A DNA stretch of 12,682 bases from JBEIDK01 sp040383485 (GTDB lineage Bacteria > Bacteroidota > Bacteroidia > UBA4408). Each line of letters opens with the position of its first letter. Position 1 is the stretch's first letter. Of this stretch, positions 1 through 7,737 are shown piece by piece. Made by a program: the position numbers and the translations under genes. The notes below the pieces were generated by a model. That model saw only the letters and a list, made by a program, of their open reading frames with translations. It made no database searches and was not told the origin of the DNA. Location of the stretch: contig JBEIDK010000092.1 in assembly GCA_040383485.1 (NCBI GenBank), positions 1-12,682 on the forward strand, in the 5' to 3' direction.

Positions 1-1
1 A

Positions 2-988
2 GAATTGCCAATGATTGACGAAGGTGGAGGTAGAAGCACTAATCTGGTAGAGGACATCCCCAAAGCCGAAAAGTTTTTAACCTATCTCAAAAAAGAGTAC
101 AATAATAAGCCGATAAAATATGTTTTGAGTTCACATTGGCATTCACACAGTTTGTCTGGCATAACACCATTTTTTAATCAAGGAGCAACACTTGTTGCAG
201 CTAAAACAAATTGGGAGTATAGTATTAAAAATGGGTTATTTGGCAACGCAGATATTAAAACATTACAAAAACAAGTGATGCAAGTATCAAGAGATACAAC
301 AATCCTTAATAATACGAACTTTCCAATATCAGTTCTATTTCTTGATGCAACTTATTCTAATAAACCAACAAAGGACTATTTATTTTTTTATATGCCCAGC
401 AATAAGTGCATTCACGCCTCTTGTATGTGTGCAATGAATGAAGTTGATTTTAAGCAAAGACCAGAATTCATATATAATGATAGGGTTACTGATTTAGAAA
501 AAGCAATTAAATCAAGAAATTTGGATGTGGAATATTTATTCAAACTTACTGCTGAGTTGGATAAAGATAAAAAAAATTACAAATTACCTGTGTTTAATAA
601 ATCTTATTTTGAGGAATTTAAACAACGTGGAACTCCAATGAGTGAAATTGTAAATAGCTATAAAAAGTATGAACTGAGTTTTTTACAATTAAATAAGGAC
701 AGTATTTTACATTCTTTAATTACAAAAAAAATACCTGCACAAGTAATAAATTCATTAGTTTACAACTTAATAAAGGAAAAAGATTTTTTGAAAGCTATTC
801 ATTGGGCTCAAATTTTAAATTTATATCAAATCGGAGATTTTGATTTTATGGACACTTTAGGAGAGGCCTATTATAATGCGGGAGATATTGTGATGGCACA
901 AAGTATAAGCAACCAATTAGCTTTGCTCAATCCTAAATTCCCTAATCAATTTAAGGAGTGGGAAATGGCAAAGCAAGCAGGACATTAG
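2..988 (+). CDS. Metallo-beta-lactamase-fold protein with degenerate metal site, 5' partial
   Basis: The frame is open from the left edge, so the N-terminus lies outside the window. A TTG at position 5 and an ATG at 11 are internal-looking, because the sequence begins in the middle of the fold (the 'MIDEGG' strand-turn). Counting from the TTG as residue 1, a helix at about 18-32 leads into 'IKYVLSSHWHSHSLSG' (37-52). This sits where active family members carry HxHxDHxxG: the first two histidines are present (H44, H46), but Asp is replaced by H48 and the third His by S49. The later strand that normally carries a metal-binding Asp reads 'NKCIHASCMCAMN' (133-145), with C135, H137, C140 and C142. 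Residues about 245-320 are helical and resemble TPR-type repeats, unusual for a plain MBL hydrolase. The fold assignment is by motif and layout. Loss of hydrolase activity, or use of a different metal site, is inference. It converges on the BatA-type gene across a long gap. Confidence 0.65.
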   Translation, partial: ELPMIDEGGGRSTNLVEDIPKAEKFLTYLKKEYNNKPIKYVLSSHWHSHSLSGITPFFNQGATLVAAKTNWEYSIKNGLFGNADIKTLQKQVMQVSRDTTILNNTNFPISVLFLDATYSNKPTKDYLFFYMPSNKCIHASCMCAMNEVDFKQRPEFIYNDRVTDLEKAIKSRNLDVEYLFKLTAELDKDKKNYKLPVFNKSYFEEFKQRGTPMSEIVNSYKKYELSFLQLNKDSILHSLITKKIPAQVINSLVYNLIKEKDFLKAIHWAQILNLYQIGDFDFMDTLGEAYYNAGDIVMAQSISNQLALLNPKFPNQFKEWEMAKQAGH

Positions 989-1108
989 AGATACCCCAAC
1001 TAGTCGTCTTTTAGCATAGTGTAACCCATTCTGATAAGCATAACGCAAAAGATGCTTGAGCTATGCGTTTATAATGTTCAAAACAAAATTCCTATTACTT
1101 ATTCATCG

Positions 1109-1170
1109 TAGCTTATTGTTTGGCGTATGTCCATTACATATTCTGTTACAATTTTACAGAAGCCAAGCTA
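1109..1170. repeat. Nested inverted repeats with one fully paired arm
   Basis: The 15-base right arm at 1156-1170 (ACAGAAGCCAAGCTA) can pair completely, in order, with three separated segments on the left: TTCTGT (1141-1146), GGC (1122-1124) and TAGCTT (1109-1114). The apical loop is 9 bases (1147-1155). The unpaired bulges of 7 and 16 bases are all on the left arm. This could be a structured transcript or a folded single-strand site, but stems of 6, 3 and 6 bp can arise by chance in 560 bases. Confidence 0.35.
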
Positions 1171-1344
1171 AAAGTCAATTTATAACCGCGTAAGAATCAT
1201 CTTATCTGACATGTTAAACAGAATTAAATAAAAAAATTGCAAATTATGGATTGATAATTCACAATATAAAAACGGTTGAAACATGATGATTGCATACCTT
1301 AAAAAAATTTGCAATGTGTTGTATTGAAATTGTAGAAATAATTA

Positions 1345-1360
1345 TTCGTTTGGAAACGAA
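1345..1360 (-). terminator. Possible weak hairpin terminator for the leftward operon
   Basis: TTCGTTTGGAAACGAA folds as a 6-bp stem with a four-base loop. On the leftward strand it is followed by a moderately T-rich stretch (TAATTATTTC). It lies about 190 bases beyond the stop codon of the BatA-type gene. The stem is short and the T run is broken, so this is only a candidate. Confidence 0.25.
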
Positions 1361-1548
1361 AGTATGGCAAATCACAGTTGTGAATCTATAATGAACAAGG
1401 AAAACAAATTTTTATTATTTCTCAATTCAAATTGTAAGGTTGAAATATTAGGTTACTAAGCAAACCAAGTCAAAAATATTATTTTCTTTCATTTGAAATT
1501 TATAAAGCCTAAAACAAAACCTTCAGCATCACAATTATTATTTGAGAC

Positions 1549-3639
1549 TTATACAACTTTGGCATTTTTATTAAAAAAATTCTTGATAAATGAACTTAAA
1601 AGTAATACTTCAAGCAATATAAACAATAAAGAAAGCCATAGGCAAATTTTCCATAATGCCTTGCCAGTATTCTCTTCTTTTACCGTTTGTGTAAGAGATT
1701 TTCCTTTGTTATTAATAACTGAAATACTACTTAAATCATTCTTGCTAATCTCATTTTCTAAATTATCAAAATCGTAACAACTTAAGTTGCTTTCGTTACT
1801 ATTATAGTTAAATGCTAATGTTCCTAAAACCTCATTCTCGGATTTTATTTCATAGTTATTAGCTTCTTTTATTTGGTTATAAAGCATCAAATTAGTTTGC
1901 CCTTCTACAATTTTTGACGAAGGAATAAAATCAACTTTTCTGGCTATATTAACAATATGAAATAGCTCCTCTTTTACGCCTAGTTTAGAATTTACTTTCA
2001 CTACTTCATTCTCACCAATACAATAGTATAACTCATTTTGCAAAACGCTTGTGATGGCCATTTTATAAACACTAGGTACAAATAATGCATGTTTCACAAA
2101 ATTTGAGTACTCAGAATTAAACGGAGCTGTTGAAACATATATTTTTCCTTTCCCTACTTTTGATGAATACAGAAAATTATTACCGTTTTGTAATTGTAAT
2201 AAAGGTTCTGCTTTTAATCTTGATTGTGCCGAAGAGTTATAGTGCCCAAATACTATTGGCAAGTCTATGTTGTTTTGTTTGAGCTTCTCTTTCTCAAAAA
2301 TATCGTTATACAAAACATGTTGTATGTTTATACGTTCAACTTTAGTTTTAGCAGTATCCCAATTAGAAAACCCTACAGTATAAATATTTTTAAAAAAATT
2401 GTTGTAGCTATCTAACTCAATGTTATTAGAGGGAATTACTAAAACTGAACCTCCATTCATCAAATATTTTTCAACCTCTTGAGAAAGTCCACTTGAAATT
2501 GATTTTAACTCATTTAAAATAAGAAAATTTGTATTACCCAATGAAGAATAGTCAATTGAATTTGAAGCGCTATTTACTAGCTTGCAATATTCGTCGTTCT
2601 TAAATAATAGGTTTAAATAATTATTTTCAGAATTGCCATTAATGCAATTTATATTTATGGATTCATTAACATTGTAGGTAATATAAAAATTATCATCGAA
2701 GGTAATTGGATGGTCTTGAAGTTCTATTCTACATTGTTTTATACCACTTAATTTGTTGGTATAATTTAGTTGAATAGTTACACTTGATGGTGTTTCAATA
2801 CTAAAACTTGCTAATGCTTTTTGCTCATTATTAACAAACAACTTAACTGGTATATTATCGAATTTTTGTCCTTCTGAACCTGAACTCTTTATTCTAACGT
2901 TTAAAATTTCGGTTTGATTTATCTGATGATTTGGGACATCAAACCATGCAGAATCAATATAAATATTGGAAATTTCATTTGCGCTAAAAGGAACAAAAAT
3001 AGTTGAGAATGTTGTATCAACTTTAATGTTTTTTAGGTTGTACATAGTTTTTTGAAAATCAGAGACCACATAGGCTTTTCTGGAGTTTTGACTTGAAGAG
3101 TTAAGCACATCCGCTTGTCGAGAATTGATTTGATAAAAACTTTTAGAAATTGGAGTAATTTGAACATTGTCGAGCATTTCAAGAAACTCTTCACGAGAAA
3201 ACAATCTTTGATGTCTTCCTTCAAAATCATTTGTGAGTAACTGAAATTTATCAGACGGCTTATATGCACGTGCTATTTCTCTGGCTGCTTTCTTAGCATT
3301 TTCAAGCAAAGCACCGTTCTTGTTTTCTGCATTCATGCTATATGAATTGTCAACAAAAATACTAACTGCACTGCTCCCTAATTTTTTGTTACTAGCTGTG
3401 CTAGATAAAAATGGCTGAGCAAAAGCTGCAATTAAAAACAATAAAGCAAGAAGTCTACAAGCTAATACTAATAAGTGTTTTAAACGATTAGTTGACTGCG
3501 TGTCAATTTTTATTTCGCGTAATAATGCAACATTTGAAAAGTAAACTTTCTTGAAACGTCTAAAGTTAAAAAGATGAATTATTATAGGAATTGATAATGC
3601 AAGCAATGCCCACAATACCGATGAATTAGCAAAATACAT
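1549..3639 (-). CDS. BatA-domain / von Willebrand factor A membrane protein
   Basis: The protein has 696 residues. The N-terminus is the double-transmembrane BatA module: a first membrane helix at about 8-24 ending in 'IPIIIHLFNFRR', a short basic cytoplasmic loop, and a second helix at about 55-78. A von Willebrand A domain follows from about residue 91. Its MIDAS-type motif DxSxS is intact (D97, S99, S101 in 'VDNSYSM'), and a later strand reads 'VVSDFQ' (191-196). Next is a beta-rich stretch ending in 'FDDNFYITY' (314-322). A segment at about 330-420 includes 'YLMNGGSVLVIP', as in the class I glutamine-amidotransferase-like domain common in these proteins. A C-terminal membrane helix lies at about 663-684. 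In Bacteroidota, Bat proteins are tied to aerotolerance and envelope stress, but the long standalone form is functionally uncharacterised. It starts 101 bases after the TrmH gene, so it may be co-transcribed or have its own promoter; I found no clear consensus promoter there. Confidence 0.85.
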   Translation of the reverse strand: MYFANSSVLWALLALSIPIIIHLFNFRRFKKVYFSNVALLREIKIDTQSTNRLKHLLVLACRLLALLFLIAAFAQPFLSSTASNKKLGSSAVSIFVDNSYSMNAENKNGALLENAKKAAREIARAYKPSDKFQLLTNDFEGRHQRLFSREEFLEMLDNVQITPISKSFYQINSRQADVLNSSSQNSRKAYVVSDFQKTMYNLKNIKVDTTFSTIFVPFSANEISNIYIDSAWFDVPNHQINQTEILNVRIKSSGSEGQKFDNIPVKLFVNNEQKALASFSIETPSSVTIQLNYTNKLSGIKQCRIELQDHPITFDDNFYITYNVNESININCINGNSENNYLNLLFKNDEYCKLVNSASNSIDYSSLGNTNFLILNELKSISSGLSQEVEKYLMNGGSVLVIPSNNIELDSYNNFFKNIYTVGFSNWDTAKTKVERINIQHVLYNDIFEKEKLKQNNIDLPIVFGHYNSSAQSRLKAEPLLQLQNGNNFLYSSKVGKGKIYVSTAPFNSEYSNFVKHALFVPSVYKMAITSVLQNELYYCIGENEVVKVNSKLGVKEELFHIVNIARKVDFIPSSKIVEGQTNLMLYNQIKEANNYEIKSENEVLGTLAFNYNSNESNLSCYDFDNLENEISKNDLSSISVINNKGKSLTQTVKEENTGKALWKICLWLSLLFILLEVLLLSSFIKNFFNKNAKVV

Positions 3640-3740
3640 TATTATTGATTGTACTGCAATAGTAACAAAACAATAACTTTTGAATGAAGCTTTTTATATT
3701 AATTATGATTTATTTACAATTTGGATTTTAGACCTTTAAA

Positions 3741-4526
3741 TCAAAATAACTTCTGCCTTTGTCTTACAGCTTCAAAAAGCATTGCTGCGCAGCTTGCGGA
3801 AACATTTAAGCTATCAATTTTTCCATTCATTGGTAATTTTACTGCTATGGATTTTTCATACCATTCACTACTCAAACCATTAGCTTCAGAACCAAAAACA
3901 ATGGCTGTACTAGTTTCTAAATTTTGCAAGTAAAAATTATTATTTGTTTGCAATGAAGCAATCAATATTTCGAAACTATTATTTTCTAAAAAAGAAATAC
4001 AATCTATAGAAGTACCAATAAATATTGGCACTGCAAACACACAACCTAAACTTGAACGTATCACATTAGGGTTATACACATCGGTTGATTGGTCACAAAT
4101 AATTACAGCATCCACTCCTGCTGCATCTGCTGTTCTGAGCATAGCACCAATATTTCCTGGCTTTTCAATAGCCTCAAGTACAAGTACTAATGCATTTTTT
4201 GAGGGACTAAAATTATTTATAGCATTTTGAGTTGTTCTTATAACAGCTAAAATTCCTTCAGAATCGCTTCTATAACTCATCTTAGCATAAACCTCTTTAC
4301 TTACTTCAAATACTTGAAAATTTCCTTCAAACGTAATTTTATACTCAGGTCTTTCAATAAAAATATCTTTACAAATAAATATGTCTACTATTTCGTAGTT
4401 GAATTGTTGTGCAATTGAGACTTCTCTGTTACCTTCTACAACACATAGATTTTGGCGTTTTCTCTCAGCCGATTTGGTAAGTTTAATCACCTCTTTTACT
4501 GTTGCATTTTGCAGGCTAGTTATCAT
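3741..4526 (-). CDS. SpoU/TrmH-family RNA 2'-O-methyltransferase
   Basis: The protein has 261 residues, the usual size for an RNA methyltransferase of the SPOUT class with an N-terminal substrate-binding domain. Residues 1-100 form that domain, including the typical 'VVEGNREVS' (29-37). The catalytic knot follows with three conserved motifs: 'EKPGNIGAMLRTADAAG' (121-137, with N125 and R131), 'VFGSEANGL' (210-218), and 'LPMNGKIDSLNVSAS' (231-245), which builds the S-adenosylmethionine pocket. The reaction is methylation of a ribose 2'-hydroxyl in rRNA or tRNA in the cytoplasm. The exact target (23S rRNA as for RlmB, or a tRNA) cannot be read from the sequence. It begins 28 bases after the lipoprotein gene and is probably the last tightly linked gene of the operon starting at 7633. 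Confidence 0.93.
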   Translation of the reverse strand: MITSLQNATVKEVIKLTKSAERKRQNLCVVEGNREVSIAQQFNYEIVDIFICKDIFIERPEYKITFEGNFQVFEVSKEVYAKMSYRSDSEGILAVIRTTQNAINNFSPSKNALVLVLEAIEKPGNIGAMLRTADAAGVDAVIICDQSTDVYNPNVIRSSLGCVFAVPIFIGTSIDCISFLENNSFEILIASLQTNNNFYLQNLETSTAIVFGSEANGLSSEWYEKSIAVKLPMNGKIDSLNVSASCAAMLFEAVRQRQKLF

Positions 4527-4554
4527 GTATGTAAATTGATTTACATTTAATAGT

Positions 4555-5754
4555 TTAATTTTTTTTTCTAAAAAGCATCAAATTACTTTCATTTTTTTTG
4601 TAATCATAACCAATACCAAAATCCAACTTAGGTATGCCTGTTTTAGCTAGGCTATCATTATAAATCTTAAATAAATTGGGTTGAAATTTATTACGAAATA
4701 AGTTTATAGGTTTATCATAGGTTCCATAAAATTTTCTATTCCAAGTGCTATCCTTAACAAAGGAAATTGGCAGTCCACTATCATCTTGCAATATGTTATC
4801 ACTTTTTGCAAGAATAGTATTCCTCATAAATGAAAAGTTTGCATTGTGCAGCAAGTATGAAGCTGATTTTAAATACGTGGTAACCGTAGTCATTTTTCCT
4901 ACAAATGCTTTAAAACAAAAATTGTTTAAAAGTCCTTCATCACTAACATCTAAACTAAAATAATTAATAATTTTAGTTTCATGTGTTTTCACATCTTCAA
5001 AGCTAATTCGGAAACCTTTTATAGCACAGTCATTTAAATCAGTAAAAATAATCTCACCGTTTTTATTTATAGTTGCTGGCTTTACATCAAGAATTTTATT
5101 ACCAGTTTTTATAACAAATAAAGTCACTAAATGTATGGCCCCATTCAATTCTTTCGAGGCAAAGTCTTTTTCCATTGCAACTGTTCTAAAAAAACTAAAA
5201 CTTAAAATGGCTTTTAATCCATTCTCAATTGATGCAAAATAATTATTAGCGGTATCTAAATTTAATTCACTAATTGTTGGAAGCTTGCCAGGAGGTTCAA
5301 GTGCAAGCATGGTATATTCCTTAGCATTTGGGAAAAATGTATATGCATTTAAAAAATCTGGACCACTAAATGGATAAAATAATTTGTCGGTTGAAGCATT
5401 AATCTCCTTCAATTCATTATTACGCCATTGCCTCATATTTTTATAACGCGTACTGTCTAAACTTTTAAATTTTGTTGTTAAGTTTTTCGAGAAATTTTTC
5501 CAATAATTAGAACCTTCTAAACTTTTATAACCATTGTCACTGTCTTGATGAACGCCAGAAATAAATAAAGCTAAGTTATTAAATTCATTAGGGCCAGAAG
5601 TTGATGGAGTGTTCAGTAATTCTGGTTCTTCATTTACTAAACTGTCTTGCGCTTTTGAAATATTTTTATCTTCAACATTATTACAAGAAGTAATTATTAT
5701 AAATGATACTACTAAGGTTACTATTTTATAACTTTTATTGTTAGGGCTCAACAT
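4555..5754 (-). CDS. Conserved lipoprotein of unknown function
   Basis: The protein has 399 residues. The N-terminus is a lipoprotein signal: lysine at position 7 and 10, a hydrophobic core at 11-22, then 'ITSC' with the lipid-bearing cysteine at C24 and a polar Asn/Glu/Asp-rich linker to about residue 57. The mature region holds 'YPFSGPDFLNAYTFFP' (127-142) and 'LEPPG' (152-156), and near the C-terminus 'RNTILAKSDNILQDDSGLP'. I recognise this pattern from a conserved but uncharacterised family in Bacteroidota and some other bacteria; I cannot name a domain for it. It is likely periplasmic, anchored to a membrane. The start overlaps the end of the permease gene by 14 bases, which implies translational coupling; no later in-frame Met would keep the signal. 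A functional link with the permease is inference from overlap only. Confidence 0.8.
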   Translation of the reverse strand: MLSPNNKSYKIVTLVVSFIIITSCNNVEDKNISKAQDSLVNEEPELLNTPSTSGPNEFNNLALFISGVHQDSDNGYKSLEGSNYWKNFSKNLTTKFKSLDSTRYKNMRQWRNNELKEINASTDKLFYPFSGPDFLNAYTFFPNAKEYTMLALEPPGKLPTISELNLDTANNYFASIENGLKAILSFSFFRTVAMEKDFASKELNGAIHLVTLFVIKTGNKILDVKPATINKNGEIIFTDLNDCAIKGFRISFEDVKTHETKIINYFSLDVSDEGLLNNFCFKAFVGKMTTVTTYLKSASYLLHNANFSFMRNTILAKSDNILQDDSGLPISFVKDSTWNRKFYGTYDKPINLFRNKFQPNLFKIYNDSLAKTGIPKLDFGIGYDYKKNESNLMLFRKKN

Positions 5755-7078
5755 GGAGGTTTAAATTATTGTTCTTATGAATTTGCAAATTTATTAAATA
5801 TATAATAGCCCCAATAAGCAAGGTAGCTAGTCCTAGCAGTGATTCGGAAGGTTTATAAATAATGCCATAAACCATAAGCCATAAGCCAAATACTAAAAAT
5901 AAAATACTTGTAAAAGGATAACCCCAAGCTTTATAAAAATTAATAGTTTCAGTTTTAGAAATATTCCTTCTTCTTAAAATAAAAATACCTAGTACAGTAA
6001 AAAAGGTAAACAGGTTTAATGTAAAACCTAAATAGGTAATTACCTGCTCAAAAGTGCTTGTTGCAATAAAAATTAATGTAATAATACATTGAGTAACAAT
6101 AGCAATAACTGGAATATGTTCTTTGTTTAACTTACCAAAAAATTGAAGCATTTTAATGTCTTCGCCAATAACATGGATAACTCTAGGGCCAGCCAGAACC
6201 ATAGAACTTACAGAGGAAACAAGCAGAATTGAAATAACCATTGAAATAACATTTGCTCCAGAAAGTCCAAATATATGTTGTGCTGGAAAGTATGCTACTT
6301 CTGGTTGTCCTATCATTTCGGAGATAGGGGCATTAATCATAAACACATAGTTCAGCAAAACATATAATATTGTTACAACTAAAGTTCCTACAAATAATGC
6401 GCGTGGTAGGTTTTTTTGTGGTTCCTTTATCTCACCTGCTATGTATGCTGCGGCATTCCACCCACTATAACTATAGCTTACAAAGAATAGTGAAATTGCA
6501 AAAGAAGGACTAATAATTTCATTTAATGTGCTAGAATTAAATTGTATGGATACGTTTTGATGATTAGATACTGTAAGGCCTGCGATAACTATTACAATTA
6601 TTAAAATAACTTTTAAAGCAGTGAAAATATTTTGAAACCTACTACCATGTTTTATGCTTGTAGCATGAATAATAGTTAATAAAATAACAACAGAACTTGC
6701 AATTAACTTTGCGTCAAAATAAGGAAAAACCTTTGTAAAGTAACCACCGAGTAGCATAGCAGAAAGTGCTACTGGCGCAGCAAATCCAACAGTTGCACTA
6801 ACCCATCCCGACAAAAAACCTATAAAAGGGTGATATAATTTTGATAAATAATTATACTCGCCACCACTTCTAGGAAAGGCGGCCCCTAGTTCACCATAAC
6901 TCAATGCACCACATAAAGAAATAATACCACCTAATAGCCAAAGCAGCAGAATAGAAAATAAGCTTTTAATACCGAATAATTGAAAACCTAAACTTGTAAA
7001 TACGCCTGTTCCAATCATATTGGCAATAACTACTGAGGTAGCAGTTGCAAACGTTATACGTTTTTTATGATGATCCAA
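5741..7078 (-). CDS. APC-superfamily amino acid permease
   Basis: The protein has 445 residues and about 12 predicted membrane helices, the standard size for the amino acid-polyamine-organocation transporter family. Helix 1 contains the unwound glycine motif 'IGTGVF' (22-27) that binds the amino-acid carboxylate. The conserved loop after helix 2 reads 'YGELGAAFPRSGGEYNYL' (61-78). The middle has 'SYSGWNAAAYIAGEIKEPQK', typical of helix 6 and the loop after it. The closest resemblance is to the LAT/YfnA-type branch that takes up or exchanges neutral or cationic amino acids by secondary transport across the inner membrane; the substrate cannot be fixed from sequence. It begins 21 bases after the preceding gene and overlaps the following lipoprotein gene by 14 bases, so it is mid-operon. 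Confidence 0.92.
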   Translation of the reverse strand: MDHHKKRITFATATSVVIANMIGTGVFTSLGFQLFGIKSLFSILLLWLLGGIISLCGALSYGELGAAFPRSGGEYNYLSKLYHPFIGFLSGWVSATVGFAAPVALSAMLLGGYFTKVFPYFDAKLIASSVVILLTIIHATSIKHGSRFQNIFTALKVILIIVIVIAGLTVSNHQNVSIQFNSSTLNEIISPSFAISLFFVSYSYSGWNAAAYIAGEIKEPQKNLPRALFVGTLVVTILYVLLNYVFMINAPISEMIGQPEVAYFPAQHIFGLSGANVISMVISILLVSSVSSMVLAGPRVIHVIGEDIKMLQFFGKLNKEHIPVIAIVTQCIITLIFIATSTFEQVITYLGFTLNLFTFFTVLGIFILRRRNISKTETINFYKAWGYPFTSILFLVFGLWLMVYGIIYKPSESLLGLATLLIGAIIYLINLQIHKNNNLNLHVEP

Positions 7079-7099
7079 AGTATATTTAGTATTTAGTAA

Positions 7100-7633
7100 T
7101 TATTCTTTTGATGAAGCGCCTATAAAATTGTCATCCGGGTTTTTGAAAAACACATTAAAAGTAGTGAGTGAACCATATACCCTAGTTATATACTGCTGCA
7201 TATTAATTTTCTCTTCATCAGAAAGCTTAGTATTGCTATTAATATTCTGTTCAAGCACTCGAAGTCTATCACGTAGCATTACTATTTTATGAAAAAAAGT
7301 TTCTATAGGAATTTCTTTTTGTTTTAAACTCTCATTACCTGGCTTTAATATCATTGTACCACCTAACCATTTATCGCCCAATGGTACAATTTCTTGAATA
7401 CCATTGTATTTGTCTAAAATTCTTGTTAATACTTCTTCTACGTCGCCCATATTCACTTCCTTATCCAAGGTTTCGGGAGCACTTTCTATTACTTTAAGCA
7501 TATCTTTATTTCGTGCCGAAACATCTATGGTTCCTCTTGAACCAAAATCAATGGTATATATAAACTCATCAACTTTCATTACGGTTCCTAAACCATAATT
7601 CTCATGCTTTACCTTATTGCCAGCTGAAATCAT
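7100..7633 (-). CDS. Conserved small protein with CarD/Tudor-like N-terminus
   Basis: The protein has 177 residues, no signal peptide and no membrane segments, so it is cytoplasmic. Residues 4-45 ('GNKVKHENYGLGTVMKVD', then 'YTIDFGSRGTIDV') have the pattern of the small beta-barrel at the C-terminus of UvrD/PcrA helicases and in CarD-like proteins, which bind RNA polymerase or nucleic acids. Residues 90-170 form a highly conserved charged helical region including 'IPIETFFHKIVMLRDRLRVL' and 'QQYITRVYGSLTTFNVFFKN'. I recognise this C-terminal half as a conserved Bacteroidota hypothetical protein without an established function. It is the first gene of the tight group running to the TrmH gene, with a 104-base gap before it. 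A nucleic-acid or polymerase-associated role is only suggested by the N-terminal fold. Confidence 0.8.
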   Translation of the reverse strand: MISAGNKVKHENYGLGTVMKVDEFIYTIDFGSRGTIDVSARNKDMLKVIESAPETLDKEVNMGDVEEVLTRILDKYNGIQEIVPLGDKWLGGTMILKPGNESLKQKEIPIETFFHKIVMLRDRLRVLEQNINSNTKLSDEEKINMQQYITRVYGSLTTFNVFFKNPDDNFIGASSKE

Positions 7634-7737
7634 TCTTATAATATGAGGATTGTGAAATTAGTTTTTTTAGTCTCTTTTCTTTTGATATTTTTTTCAAATC
7701 GGAATAACTAAATGTAATGTAGAACCGATAAATTAAG

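Larger units (their letters stand above)
989..1548. other. Gene-free gap between convergent genes
   Basis: These 560 bases separate two genes that end facing each other. I find no credible coding region: the longest ATG frames I checked encode 22 residues (1391-1459) and 14 residues (from 1283) and have no recognisable features. No tRNA or rRNA is apparent. The stretch holds several inverted repeats: overlapping 6-bp pairs at 1036-1069, a nested set at 1109-1170, a 10-bp pair at 1236-1245/1306-1315, and a compact hairpin at 1345-1360. It is too long for a simple termination region, so an unrecognised small RNA or the decayed remains of a gene are both possible. Confidence 0.6.

Noticed and set aside
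1036..1170. Integron attC site behind the metallo-hydrolase gene
   Set aside because: Inverted repeats are present, but no good RYYYAAC/GTTRRRY core boxes and no integrase or cassette array are in view.
1391..1459. Small rightward frame of 22 codons in the long gap
   Set aside because: No recognisable features, no ribosome-binding context, and length expected by chance in AT-rich DNA.
1493..1777. 94-codon rightward frame
   Set aside because: It overlaps the 3' end of the BatA-type gene antisense, and its translation is low-complexity with no motif.
3640..3740. Terminator or promoter between the TrmH and BatA-type genes
   Set aside because: Only short AT-rich partial repeats; no hairpin with a T run and no TTG/TAnnTTTG pair.
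7634..7737. Promoter for the four-gene operon
   Set aside because: The best -7-like match (TACATTTA) has a mismatch, and the nearest TTG is 26 bases away, outside the usual range.
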